Part shown: piece by piece, positions 7,824-15,121 of the stretch
Numbering within the stretch: position 1 is the stretch's first letter
How the letters are laid out: each line of letters opens with the position of its first letter
DNA from: Flavobacteriales bacterium UBA7443
GTDB lineage: Bacteria > Bacteroidota > Bacteroidia > Flavobacteriales_D > Sanyastnellaceae
DNA: 16,510 nt
Direction of reading: 5' to 3'
Assembly (NCBI GenBank): GCA_002477505.1
Contig: DLQB01000106.1
Location: 9,715-26,224 of the forward strand
Notes under the pieces: model-generated
Told to the model about the DNA's origin: nothing
The model's input: only the letters and a program-made list of their open reading frames with translations
The model's database searches: none
Translations under genes and position numbers: made by a program

Positions 7824-8906
7824 ATGAAACGAGAGGATGCCCTTACGCAAAAATTGTCCTCGATTGCCGACCGATACCGGGAAGTGGAGAAGTTGGTGGG
7901 CGATCCTGAGGTGATCAAAGATGCCCGGCGCTACCGTGATTTGATGAGGGAATACAAACGACTTGAGCACATTGTCGTGCATCAGGAGCATTTGATTTCA
8001 CTGGAGAAGGACCTTGATCAAGCCGAAGAGTGGCTTGCGGGAGACGACGAAGATTATAAAACACTGGCCCTGGAGGAACGTCCTGAGCTGCAGCGCAAAT
8101 TGGCAGAGGCCTATGAGGCTGCCAAAATCATGTTGTTGCCGAGGGATGAAGTCGACGACCGACCCGTTATGATTGAATTCAGAGCTGGAACCGGGGGAGA
8201 CGAAGCGGCACTTTTTGCGGGTGACCTTTTCCGGATGTACCAAAAGCATTGCACCGATAAAGGATGGACGTGGAGTTTGGTAAATGCCAATGAAGGAACT
8301 GCCGGAGGGTTCAAAGAGGTCGTCGCTCGGGTGGAAGGAGAAGGTGTATACGGTTGGTTGAAATTTGAGAGTGGCGTGCACCGTGTACAGCGGGTGCCCG
8401 ATACAGAATCCCAAGGACGGGTGCACACGAGCGCTGCAACCGTAGCGGTTTTACCGGTTGCCGAATCGGTGGATGTTGACTTGAATGTCAGCGACATCCG
8501 CAGGGACACGTTCCGTGCGAGTGGTGCTGGCGGTCAACACGTCAATAAAACGGAATCAGCGGTGAGGCTCACGCACGGGCCTTCGGGAATTGTGGTTGAG
8601 TGCCAAGACGGTCGCTCGCAACACCAAAACTACGAGCATGCCCTGACGGTTTTGAGAACAAGGCTTTTCGAACGAGAGCGAGAGCGAATCGCCGCGGACC
8701 AAGCGCAAAAGCGCAAATCATTGGTGAGTACCGGAGATCGATCAGCGAAAATCAGGACTTACAATTTTCCGCAAGGGCGCGTAACCGATCACCGCATTCA
8801 TTTCACTTCCCACGCCTTGCCCGCTATCTTGGGCGGAGAATTGACTCCTGTAATCGAGGCACTTCGCATGGCGGAACAAGCTGAACTTCTCGCCGCCCAG
8901 AATTAA
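7824..8906 (+). CDS. prfA: Peptide chain release factor 1
   Basis: Recognises UAA and UAG stop codons in the ribosomal A site and triggers release of the finished peptide. The 360-residue length is standard. The catalytic GGQ is at 236-238 within FRASGAGGQHVNK, the variant common in Bacteroidota. The codon-reading PxT motif is PDT at 192-194 (PAT in E. coli), which marks RF1 rather than RF2 (SPF). The acidic helical N-terminal domain (1-105) is followed by the AGTGGDEAALFAGDLFRMY region (121-139), and the C-terminus has RTYNFPQGRVTDHR. It starts at an ATG 8 bases after purM and is followed by pyrF after 9 bases, so it is almost certainly co-transcribed with both. The prfA-pyrF pair is, as I recall, conserved in Flavobacteriia. 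Confidence 0.97.
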   Translation: MKREDALTQKLSSIADRYREVEKLVGDPEVIKDARRYRDLMREYKRLEHIVVHQEHLISLEKDLDQAEEWLAGDDEDYKTLALEERPELQRKLAEAYEAAKIMLLPRDEVDDRPVMIEFRAGTGGDEAALFAGDLFRMYQKHCTDKGWTWSLVNANEGTAGGFKEVVARVEGEGVYGWLKFESGVHRVQRVPDTESQGRVHTSAATVAVLPVAESVDVDLNVSDIRRDTFRASGAGGQHVNKTESAVRLTHGPSGIVVECQDGRSQHQNYEHALTVLRTRLFERERERIAADQAQKRKSLVSTGDRSAKIRTYNFPQGRVTDHRIHFTSHALPAILGGELTPVIEALRMAEQAELLAAQN

Positions 8907-8915
8907 TTTGCAGCC

Positions 8916-9737
8916 ATGAAGAACCGAGACGACATCTACGCCCAAATTTTAGCGAAAGAGTCATGTTTGTGCATCGGACTTGATCCCGATGTTGAGCGGA
9001 TCCCGAGCCATTGTGGAGAGGGCGTGCAGGCCATGGAGCGTTTTTGCATGTCCATTGTGGAGGCCACGCATGATCTGGCTGTTGCCTTCAAGCCAAATTT
9101 GGCCTTTTTTGAACAGTATGGTGAGTCGGGATGGGCCGCCTTGCGCAGAATTATCGCATGCATTCCAGAGGAGTGCATGGTTATTGCGGATGCCAAGCGC
9201 GGGGATATTGGAAATACGGCTAGGCGATACGCGAAAGCGATGTTTGATGAACTGGGCGCACATGCGGTGACTGTTGCGCCGTACATGGGATCTGATAGCG
9301 TGATACCATTCATGGATGGGTATCCCAATCATTGGACTATTTTGCTTGCCTTGACTTCCAATTCTGGCGCTGAAGATTTCGAATTTCACGGTTCGCCGCC
9401 TCTTTTTGAACGCGTTCTCATGCGATCGCAAGAGTGGGGTTCACCCGACCAATTGATGTTTGTCGTCGGTGCCACGCGACCCGACTCCATCGCAAGGTCA
9501 CGCGAGCTCGCGCCCGAAAACTTCTTTCTGGTTCCCGGCGTCGGTGCTCAAGGTGGAAACTTACAAGCAGTATTAGAGGCGGGATGGAATGACCAATGCG
9601 GGTTGCTTATTAACGCGTCAAGGAGCGTTTTGTACGCATCTGATGGAGCTGATTTTGCATCCGCCGCTCGAACGGCAGCATCCTCGCTTCAGAAGGAGAT
9701 GGCCGCGACAATTCGAGCCAAGCAAGGCAACGAATGA
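8916..9737 (+). CDS. pyrF: Orotidine 5'-phosphate decarboxylase
   Basis: Converts OMP to UMP, the last step of de novo pyrimidine synthesis. The 273 residues form a TIM barrel of the longer, second OMP decarboxylase subfamily. Visible are GLDPD (21-25), FKPN (58-61) with the first active-site lysine, and DAKRGDIGNTA (92-102) carrying the catalytic Asp-Lys-Asp set. VGATRPDS and VPGVGAQGG (phosphate-binding loops) lie near the C-terminus. The ATG at 8916 follows prfA by 9 bases. The stop overlaps the start of the potassium channel gene as ATGA (9734-9737), so the two are probably translationally coupled. The gene is intact, with no missing key residue. Confidence 0.96.
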   Translation: MKNRDDIYAQILAKESCLCIGLDPDVERIPSHCGEGVQAMERFCMSIVEATHDLAVAFKPNLAFFEQYGESGWAALRRIIACIPEECMVIADAKRGDIGNTARRYAKAMFDELGAHAVTVAPYMGSDSVIPFMDGYPNHWTILLALTSNSGAEDFEFHGSPPLFERVLMRSQEWGSPDQLMFVVGATRPDSIARSRELAPENFFLVPGVGAQGGNLQAVLEAGWNDQCGLLINASRSVLYASDGADFASAARTAASSLQKEMAATIRAKQGNE

Positions 9738-10747
9738 ATCTGGCTAGTCGCATAAGAATAGCGGGGGTGTCCATTGTCAGCGTGCTCTGTTTGGGCAGTC
9801 TAGGTTTTGTATGGTTGGAGAATTACACGTGGATTGAGGCCATCTATATGACGGTCATTACGGTCTCGACAGTCGGCTTTGGGGAAGTCCGTCCCTTGTC
9901 CGAGGAAGGAATGATGTTTACGGCGCTCTTGGTGGTCAGTTCGCTGGGGACGTTTACGTTTGCAGTGACAGCCGTCAGTCAATTTTTCCTCGAAGGTGAC
10001 TACCGTGAAAGGGTCAGAAACAAACGAATCAAACGCATCATGAAAGCAATGGATCAACACGTTATCGTCTGTGGCTACGGCAGAGTTGGAGAGAAGGCAG
10101 TGGAAGAATTACAAGATCACGGCACCGATGTCGTGGTCATTGAGTCAGATCCTGAACTTGTAAAGGCGCTGCAGAAGAAAGGCCTTCATGTCTTGTCTGG
10201 AGACGCAACACGTGATGAAAACCTCATCAATGCCGGCTTGGATCGGGCCCGAGCCGTGATTACAACATTGCCTGACGATGCTCAAAATCTTTACGTTGTT
10301 TTGGCGGTGCGCGAGCGACGCAAGGCCATCCTCATCATCAGCCGTGCGTCCCAGTTGAATGCTGTGAGCAAATTACGCGTGGCCGGTGCGCATAATGTGA
10401 TCATGCCTGACCAGGTGGGCGGAGCGCACATGGCTTCGCTCGTGGCCATTCCGGATGTTGTGGAGTTTTTAGACCACATTCGCATTCAAGGTGGTGATGA
10501 AGTCAACCTCGAAGAGGTCGAAGTACAACAACTTCCTGAAAGCCTACGGAGTTTAACATTGGAAGAAATTGATGCGCGCAACCGCATTGGTGTCAATGTC
10601 ATTGGGTTGCGGCGCGCCAGCGGCGAAATGGTCATCAATCCATCGCCCAAGACGGAGCTGCATGAAACCATGAAGCTTTTTGTGCTCGGTGATGCTGAGC
10701 AGATACGTTCGTTGAATGAATACCTCGGTATACAAACTCCTGTTTGA
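9734..10747 (+). CDS. Two-helix potassium channel with cytoplasmic RCK (TrkA-N/TrkA-C) domains
   Basis: This 337-residue protein has the layout of MthK-type ligand-gated K+ channels. Helix M1 spans about 7-28, a pore helix about 32-46, the selectivity filter is TVGFGE (46-51) and helix M2 about 58-86. A basic linker (RERVRNKRIKRIM) leads to the RCK domain from about 108, with the Rossmann motif GYGRVG (114-119) and the acidic end of beta-2 at E137. A TrkA-C domain follows (about 258-335). A tetramer in the inner membrane would conduct K+, gated by a ligand bound at the RCK domain. The filter has Phe for the common Tyr and Glu for Asp, both tolerated in prokaryotic channels. The ligand cannot be told from the sequence. 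The 4-base overlap with pyrF makes it the last gene of the run; a new promoter candidate lies just downstream. Confidence 0.9.
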   Translation: MNLASRIRIAGVSIVSVLCLGSLGFVWLENYTWIEAIYMTVITVSTVGFGEVRPLSEEGMMFTALLVVSSLGTFTFAVTAVSQFFLEGDYRERVRNKRIKRIMKAMDQHVIVCGYGRVGEKAVEELQDHGTDVVVIESDPELVKALQKKGLHVLSGDATRDENLINAGLDRARAVITTLPDDAQNLYVVLAVRERRKAILIISRASQLNAVSKLRVAGAHNVIMPDQVGGAHMASLVAIPDVVEFLDHIRIQGGDEVNLEEVEVQQLPESLRSLTLEEIDARNRIGVNVIGLRRASGEMVINPSPKTELHETMKLFVLGDAEQIRSLNEYLGIQTPV

Positions 10748-10782
10748 GTTGCCGGTCTAGAAGTTCTTCATTTGTATATTCG
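10748..10782 (+). promoter_or_regulatory. Candidate promoter of the AGCS transporter run
   Basis: TATATTCG at 10775-10782 fits TAnnTTTG with one change, 28 bases before the ATG at 10811. GTTG at 10748-10751 is a possible -33 element with a long 23-base spacer. The 63-base gap has no recognisable terminator for the upstream channel gene, so read-through into the transporter remains possible. Confidence 0.4.
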
Positions 10783-10810
10783 GGGCAATACGATTAAAAC
10801 CCCGCAACTT

Positions 10811-12355
10811 ATGCAACGTCTTTTCCAATTTTTGACAGCCTTGGCGGCATCTTTTGTTTCCACAACTGCTTCTGCCGCAACGGTTGATGAGCAAATCAAT
10901 GCTGTGATGGAGCCGCTGACGAATGCGATTATGAAGGTCATTTTCTTCACGGTCTCGTTTGGTGATGGGTTGCAGGTTCCTTTCGTATTGATTTGGCTGT
11001 TGTTTGGGGCTATTTTTTTTACGTTTTACTTCAAGTTCATCAACTTTCGTGCATTCGGACACGCCCTTGATGTGGTGCGGGGAAAATTTGATGACCCCAA
11101 CGATGCTGGGGAAGTAAGTCACTTTCAAGCGTTGACGGCAGCATTGAGCGGAACCGTGGGAGTGGGCAACATCGCCGGAGTGGCATTCGCGGTTTCGCTG
11201 GGAGGTCCCGGAGCTACCTTCTGGATGATTGTGGCGGGATTGCTCGGGATGAGTTCCAAATTCATCGAATGCACACTGGGAACAAAGTACCGCCAGGAAA
11301 ATGAAGATGGTTCGGTCTCAGGCGGTCCCATGTATTACTTGCGGGATGGATTGGCAAAGCAAGGCAAGGTGCGCCTCGGCAAGGTCTTGGCGGTGTTATT
11401 TGCCATCGCATGCATTGGAGGAAGTTTCGGTGGAGGAAACATGGTCCAGATCAACCAAGCTACCAAGCAATTGATTGAAGTCACGGGCGGAGAAGCGTCA
11501 TTCCTGATGGGCCAAAGTTGGATTTTTGGAGTGATCATGGCCATTTTAGTTGGCTTGATCATCATTGGCGGAATCAAGAGCATCGCCAAAGTCACGGATA
11601 AGGTCGTTCCTTTTATGGTTGGGATATATGTGTTGGGAGCTCTGGTGGTATTGTTCGCAAACTTCTCAGCGATTCCCGGAGCCTTCGCGCTCATCATTTC
11701 AAGTGCATTTTCTCCAGAAGCGGCTTATGGCGGCTTGATTGGTGTATTGATTGTTGGTTTTCAGCGGGCCGCATTTTCGAATGAGGCCGGTATCGGTTCT
11801 GCCTCCATTGCGCACTCCGCTGCAAAAACAAACGAGCCAGTGAGCGAAGGCGTTGTTGCCTTGCTTGAACCATTCATCGATACCGTAGTCATTTGCACCA
11901 TGACGGCGCTTGTCATTGTAATATCCGGCTATGGCGAAATGGGTCAAGAAGTAGCACTGGGCTTGGCCAAAGCAAAAGACCTTCAAGCGATTGAATTGAC
12001 CAGCAGCGCCTTTGCACAAACCATGAGCTGGTTTCCTGTTGTGCTATCGGTTGCCGTTATATTGTTTGCGCTGTCAACGATGATCAGTTGGAGTTATTAC
12101 GGATTGAAATCATGGACATTTTTGTTCGGCGAATCGCGCGCCGCTGATATCACGTACAAGGCGATTTTTTGCCTGTTTGTGATTTTGGGTTCAGCGATTT
12201 CGGCCCAAAGCGTTTTCGACTTCGGTGATGCGATGATTTTCGCCATGTGCTTCCCAAATGTATTAGGGCTCTACTTCCTCATGCGGGAAGTCAAGGAGGA
12301 TGTTGCGGATTATTTTCGGCGAATCAAGTCCGGGGAAATTAAGCGATACGAATGA
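10811..12355 (+). CDS. Sodium:alanine symporter family (AGCS) transporter
   Basis: Imports a small neutral amino acid such as alanine or glycine with Na+ or H+ across the inner membrane. The 514 residues contain about ten or more hydrophobic helices from residue 55 on. Family signatures are clear: FQALTAALSGTVGVGNIAG (105-123), GGPGATFWMI (131-140) and QRAAFSNEAGIGSASIAHSA in the second half, around bases 11762-11821. The N-terminus (1-22, ending ASAA) looks like a cleavable signal peptide, which I have seen in family members from Bacteroidota. A TTG at 10772 is in frame upstream but overlaps the predicted -7 box, so the ATG at 10811 is preferred. The substrate cannot be fixed from the sequence. 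A helix-hairpin-helix gene begins 23 bases after the stop, on the same strand. Confidence 0.93.
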   Translation: MQRLFQFLTALAASFVSTTASAATVDEQINAVMEPLTNAIMKVIFFTVSFGDGLQVPFVLIWLLFGAIFFTFYFKFINFRAFGHALDVVRGKFDDPNDAGEVSHFQALTAALSGTVGVGNIAGVAFAVSLGGPGATFWMIVAGLLGMSSKFIECTLGTKYRQENEDGSVSGGPMYYLRDGLAKQGKVRLGKVLAVLFAIACIGGSFGGGNMVQINQATKQLIEVTGGEASFLMGQSWIFGVIMAILVGLIIIGGIKSIAKVTDKVVPFMVGIYVLGALVVLFANFSAIPGAFALIISSAFSPEAAYGGLIGVLIVGFQRAAFSNEAGIGSASIAHSAAKTNEPVSEGVVALLEPFIDTVVICTMTALVIVISGYGEMGQEVALGLAKAKDLQAIELTSSAFAQTMSWFPVVLSVAVILFALSTMISWSYYGLKSWTFLFGESRAADITYKAIFCLFVILGSAISAQSVFDFGDAMIFAMCFPNVLGLYFLMREVKEDVADYFRRIKSGEIKRYE

Positions 12356-12378
12356 AGTTGAATTTTTGAGCCATTGGA

Positions 12379-13098
12379 GTGAGGAAGAGGAGAGGGAAGG
12401 AGCGAATATGGATTGAAATGGCGTTTATGTCTTGGTGTGTATTTGGCGCATACTGGATGCACCTTGAATGGAGGATTCATCAAGATTCCTCTGGTTTTAG
12501 CGGGCAATCGGTGGAAATCCTGCTCAATGCTTTGCACGAAATGGACGCCTCTTTGGCTCGAAATGAGAATTCTCAGCGCCTGTATGACGCCGAGTTGTAT
12601 CCGGCGACGGTTCAACGCCGACGGGAGGTAAAAAAGCAAGGCAATCGAATCGCGAACGCTTCCTTGAATATTAATAAAATGGACAGTGCAGCGCTGGAAG
12701 CGCTGCCAAGGATTGGCCCAAAAGTCGCAGGCAGGATTTGTCGGTTTCGCGCGGCACTGGGCGGTTTTCATTCCGTGGAACAGCTCAGAGAAGTTTGGGG
12801 AATGCATCCCGATCAAGTTGAAGCCATCATTCCTTGGTTTCACAAAGGCGAAGGCGTGTTTCGGTTCTTGTGTTTGAACCAAGCGTCTTGGAAGGAATTC
12901 CAATCTCATCCTTACATCCGTTATGCGGGTGCAAATGCAGTAACAGCATACCGAGACTCACATCATTTGAAGCAAGTTGAGGACCTGAAATCGGCAATAC
13001 CTGTCACTGACAGTCTATTTCGAAGGTGGTCTCCGTACCTTAGGGTTTGCAAAATCCGTTCAGATGCCGTCGCCTCCACACCTTCAAAAAGAGATTAG
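12379..13098 (+). CDS. Membrane-anchored helix-hairpin-helix protein, ComEA-like
   Basis: The 239-residue protein has a basic N-terminus (RKRRGKER), one hydrophobic segment (about 13-28), a variable linker and two helix-hairpin-helix units. The first is INKMDSAALEALPRIGPKVAGRI (98-120) with the LPRIGPKVA hairpin. The second is LNQASWKEFQSHPYIRY (166-182) followed by LKSAIPVTDSLFRRWSPYL. Such units bind DNA backbone without sequence preference, and single-pass forms resemble ComEA, the DNA receptor in transformation; a DNA-uptake role is inference only. The start is uncertain: GTG at 12379 keeps the positive residues expected before an N-in helix, while ATG at 12418 would give 226 residues. 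The purine-rich stretch 12380-12403 could serve either. Its 3' end overlaps apt by 35 bases. Confidence 0.75.
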   Translation: MRKRRGKERIWIEMAFMSWCVFGAYWMHLEWRIHQDSSGFSGQSVEILLNALHEMDASLARNENSQRLYDAELYPATVQRRREVKKQGNRIANASLNINKMDSAALEALPRIGPKVAGRICRFRAALGGFHSVEQLREVWGMHPDQVEAIIPWFHKGEGVFRFLCLNQASWKEFQSHPYIRYAGANAVTAYRDSHHLKQVEDLKSAIPVTDSLFRRWSPYLRVCKIRSDAVASTPSKRD

Positions 13099-13642
13099 TC
13101 AATCTGCTCAGGCGGTGGCGACGCGCATTGAAGATGTGGAAGATTTCCCAATACCAGGGGTTACTTTCAAGGATATGGGACCGCTCTGGCGCGATCCGGT
13201 CCTTTCGAAAAGGGCCATTGGCGCAATGATTCTTATGGTGGAGGAAGCGCAGGGGAGACCGGATTGTGTGGTAGGAATCGAAAGCCGTGGCTTCATCTTT
13301 GGGCCTGCCATGGCATTGCATTGGGATGTTCCGTTTGTTCCTTTTCGAAAACAGGGCAAACTGCCTGGTGTTTTGAATCGGGTGTCGTATGATTTAGAAT
13401 ATGGAAGCGCAGAATTGGAGTGCCAGGCAAATGCGCTCAAGCCGGGCATGCGCGTGTTGATTCACGATGATGTTTTTGCCACAGGTGGCACAGCTCGTGC
13501 AGCAATGCAGTTGGTCGAGGCGTGCAATGCGGTGACCATGGCTTGTACTTTCATCATTGAGCTCAATGGATTGAATGGCCGCGAAGGTTGGCCCTTGTCT
13601 TCAGTTAACGAAACTTGCCTGTCTTTGGTTCGCTATAAATAG
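13064..13642 (+). CDS. apt: Adenine phosphoribosyltransferase
   Basis: Salvages adenine to AMP using PRPP, in the cytoplasm. The 192 residues include DFPIPGVTFKDM (27-38), the adenine-side segment typical of Apt, GIESRGFIFGPA (71-82), and the PRPP-binding loop VLIHDDVFATGGT (131-143) with its paired aspartates. The ATG at 13064 lies 35 bases inside the upstream helix-hairpin-helix gene. It gives an N-terminus some 15 residues longer than usual, so a GTG at 13115 (175 residues) is a possible alternative start. The two genes overlap and are probably translationally coupled. Together with purM it brings salvage and de novo purine genes into the same window, though in different transcription runs. 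Confidence 0.94.
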   Translation: MPSPPHLQKEISQSAQAVATRIEDVEDFPIPGVTFKDMGPLWRDPVLSKRAIGAMILMVEEAQGRPDCVVGIESRGFIFGPAMALHWDVPFVPFRKQGKLPGVLNRVSYDLEYGSAELECQANALKPGMRVLIHDDVFATGGTARAAMQLVEACNAVTMACTFIIELNGLNGREGWPLSSVNETCLSLVRYK

Positions 13643-13648
13643 AATGAA

Positions 13649-14800
13649 ATGAATTTCTCAGAAACAGAAAATCAAAAAGCCATCCGTGCTACGGTTCGCG
13701 ATTTCGCGAAGAGCGAGATCTTACCCCATCGGATGGATTGGGATGAGCGTCAATATTTTCCGCGGGAGCTCTTTCATAAAATGGGAGAGTTGGGTTTGCT
13801 CGGAATGCTCGTCCCAGAGGAGTTTGGAGGAGCGGGCATGGGCTACATGGAATACAAAGTAGCCATTGAGGAGCTTGCAAAAGTTTGCGGTTCAATTGGT
13901 TTGTCCATGGCTGCGCATAACAGCTTATGCACCAATCACATCCTGATGTTCGGATCGGATGAACAAAAGAAACGCTTCCTGCCGGCACTCGCGAGGGGAG
14001 AGCACATAGGAGCCTGGGGACTTACCGAGGCGAATACAGGGAGCGATGCCATGCGGATGCAATGCACCGCTTCAAGAGACACGGAGCGCAATGGATGGAT
14101 TTTAAATGGAACCAAAAACTGGATCACGCACGGCATCTCTTCTGACGTAGCTGTTGTACTCGCTAGAACAGGAGAATTGTTGGATAGCCATGGAATTACA
14201 GCATTCGTAGTCTTGAGGGAGCAGGTGGGTTTTTCGGGAGGAAAGAAAGAAAATAAGCTTGGAATGCGCTCCTCGGAAACAGCAGAGATGATTTTCCAGG
14301 ATTGCTTTGTTCCCGACGATCAAGTGCTCGGGAGTCCGGGAGAAGGATTCATCCAAGCCATGAAAATACTTGATGGTGGTCGGATTTCTATTGCTTCGCT
14401 GGCATTGGGTATCGCCAAAGGCGCTTTCGAATGTGCCCGCGATTATTCCAAGGAACGTGAGCAGTTTGGTCAGCCCATCAGTCGTTTCCAGGCGATTGCA
14501 TTTAAGCTCGCCGACATGTACACACAGATTGAGGCTGCAGATTTGCTCACGTCGCAAGCATGCTGGAGAAAGGAGAACGGAATGCCGGTGACCAAAGAAT
14601 CAGCCATAGCCAAATACGAAGCTTCCGAAGTTTGTGTGCGTGTCGCAACAGAGGCGGTTCAGGTGCTCGGGGGATATGGCTACACAAAAGACTTTCCAGC
14701 GGAGAAGTACTACAGGGATAGCAAGCTCTGCACCATTGGGGAGGGCACAAGTGAGATTCAAAAGTTGGTGATATCCCGCGAGCTTTTGAAAGATGATTGA
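13649..14800 (+). CDS. Acyl-CoA dehydrogenase, short-chain type
   Basis: FAD-dependent alpha,beta-oxidation of an acyl-CoA, passing electrons to electron-transfer flavoprotein. The 383 residues have the full three-domain fold. Signature one is GAWGLTEANTGSDA (121-134), signature two is QVLGGYGYTKDFPAEKYYRD (338-357), and the catalytic base is E365 in CTIGEGTSE, the position used by short-chain, butyryl- and glutaryl-type enzymes rather than isovaleryl or long-chain ones. The substrate is not certain; butyryl-, branched- or medium-chain CoA are all possible. The ATG at 13649 lies 6 bases after apt, so it appears to be the last gene of the transporter-led run. No terminator is visible in the gap before rpsU, though that gap carries a 10-base direct repeat. 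Confidence 0.93.
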   Translation: MNFSETENQKAIRATVRDFAKSEILPHRMDWDERQYFPRELFHKMGELGLLGMLVPEEFGGAGMGYMEYKVAIEELAKVCGSIGLSMAAHNSLCTNHILMFGSDEQKKRFLPALARGEHIGAWGLTEANTGSDAMRMQCTASRDTERNGWILNGTKNWITHGISSDVAVVLARTGELLDSHGITAFVVLREQVGFSGGKKENKLGMRSSETAEMIFQDCFVPDDQVLGSPGEGFIQAMKILDGGRISIASLALGIAKGAFECARDYSKEREQFGQPISRFQAIAFKLADMYTQIEAADLLTSQACWRKENGMPVTKESAIAKYEASEVCVRVATEAVQVLGGYGYTKDFPAEKYYRDSKLCTIGEGTSEIQKLVISRELLKDD

Positions 14801-14826
14801 ATTTCACGTATTGTTTTGAATTTCAA
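14797..14826 (+). repeat. Direct repeat TTGAATTTCA x2 with dyad, upstream of rpsU
   Basis: TTGAATTTCA occurs at 14797-14806 (overlapping the acyl-CoA dehydrogenase stop) and again at 14816-14825, 19 bases apart, about two helical turns. The second copy extends to a perfect dyad, TTGAA-T-TTCAA (14816-14826), which covers the -33 box of the rpsU promoter. A tandem operator for a regulator of rpsU is a reasonable guess. With AT-rich sequence and only two copies, chance is not excluded. Confidence 0.35.
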
Positions 14827-14845
14827 GACGAGCGCAGTAAATTTG
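14815..14845 (+). promoter_or_regulatory. rpsU promoter, perfect Bacteroidota -33/-7
   Basis: TTTG at 14815-14818, a 19-base spacer and TAAATTTG at 14838-14845 match the Bacteroidota housekeeping promoter exactly. The -7 box ends 18 bases before the ATG at 14864, predicting a short leader of about 13 bases. This is the best promoter in the window together with that of the tRNA, as expected for a ribosomal gene. Confidence 0.75.
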
Positions 14846-14863
14846 CCACCCAATTAGAATACC

Positions 14864-15055
14864 ATGCTTTCAATTCCCGTTAAAGAAGGAGACAACATCG
14901 AGCGCGCACTTAAGCGTTTCAAGAAGAAGTTTGACCGAACGAAGCGCATGCGCGAACTTCGGGCACGACGTGAATTTGTAAAGCCGAGTGTAGTGAATAG
15001 GGAGCAGCGGAAGAAGGCCCGTTATAAAAACGGACTAAACATCAAAAATGATTGA
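14864..15055 (+). CDS. rpsU: Small ribosomal subunit protein bS21
   Basis: A 63-residue, very basic protein of the 30S subunit, bound near the 3' end of 16S rRNA and involved in initiation. It matches the family over its full length: IPVKEGDNIERALKRFKKKFD at the start, then RTKRMRELRARREFVKPSVVNREQRKKARYK. In Bacteroidota, bS21 is among the proteins that hold the anti-Shine-Dalgarno sequence sequestered, in keeping with the weak use of Shine-Dalgarno sequences seen for most genes here. It has its own strong promoter and a hairpin terminator 24 bases after its stop, and leads a group with the recombinase, hpf and tRNA downstream. The ATG at 14864 is the only sensible start. Confidence 0.97.
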   Translation: MLSIPVKEGDNIERALKRFKKKFDRTKRMRELRARREFVKPSVVNREQRKKARYKNGLNIKND

Positions 15056-15078
15056 GTAAAACCTTTGTTTTTAAGATG

Positions 15079-15116
15079 AAAAAGGCGAAATTGTCCACGG
15101 ACCATTCGCCTTTTTT
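15079..15116 (+). terminator. Intrinsic terminator of rpsU, abutting the recombinase start
   Basis: AAAAAGGCGAA (15079-15089) pairs with TTCGCCTTTTT (15105-15115) as an 11-base stem. The 15-base loop can itself form a small GTC/GAC helix. The T-run ends at 15116, only 5 bases before the TTG start of the next gene, so genes downstream on the same transcript depend on read-through or on an unseen promoter. Confidence 0.85.
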
Positions 15117-15121
15117 GCATT

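Noticed and set aside
10772..10810. TTG start for the AGCS transporter
   Set aside because: It overlaps the predicted -7 box, and the ATG at 10811 gives a signal-peptide-like N-terminus directly.
12310..12909. 199-residue open frame on the minus strand across the helix-hairpin-helix gene
   Set aside because: Antisense to a recognisable two-unit helix-hairpin-helix protein and to the end of the transporter; no motif or promoter of its own.
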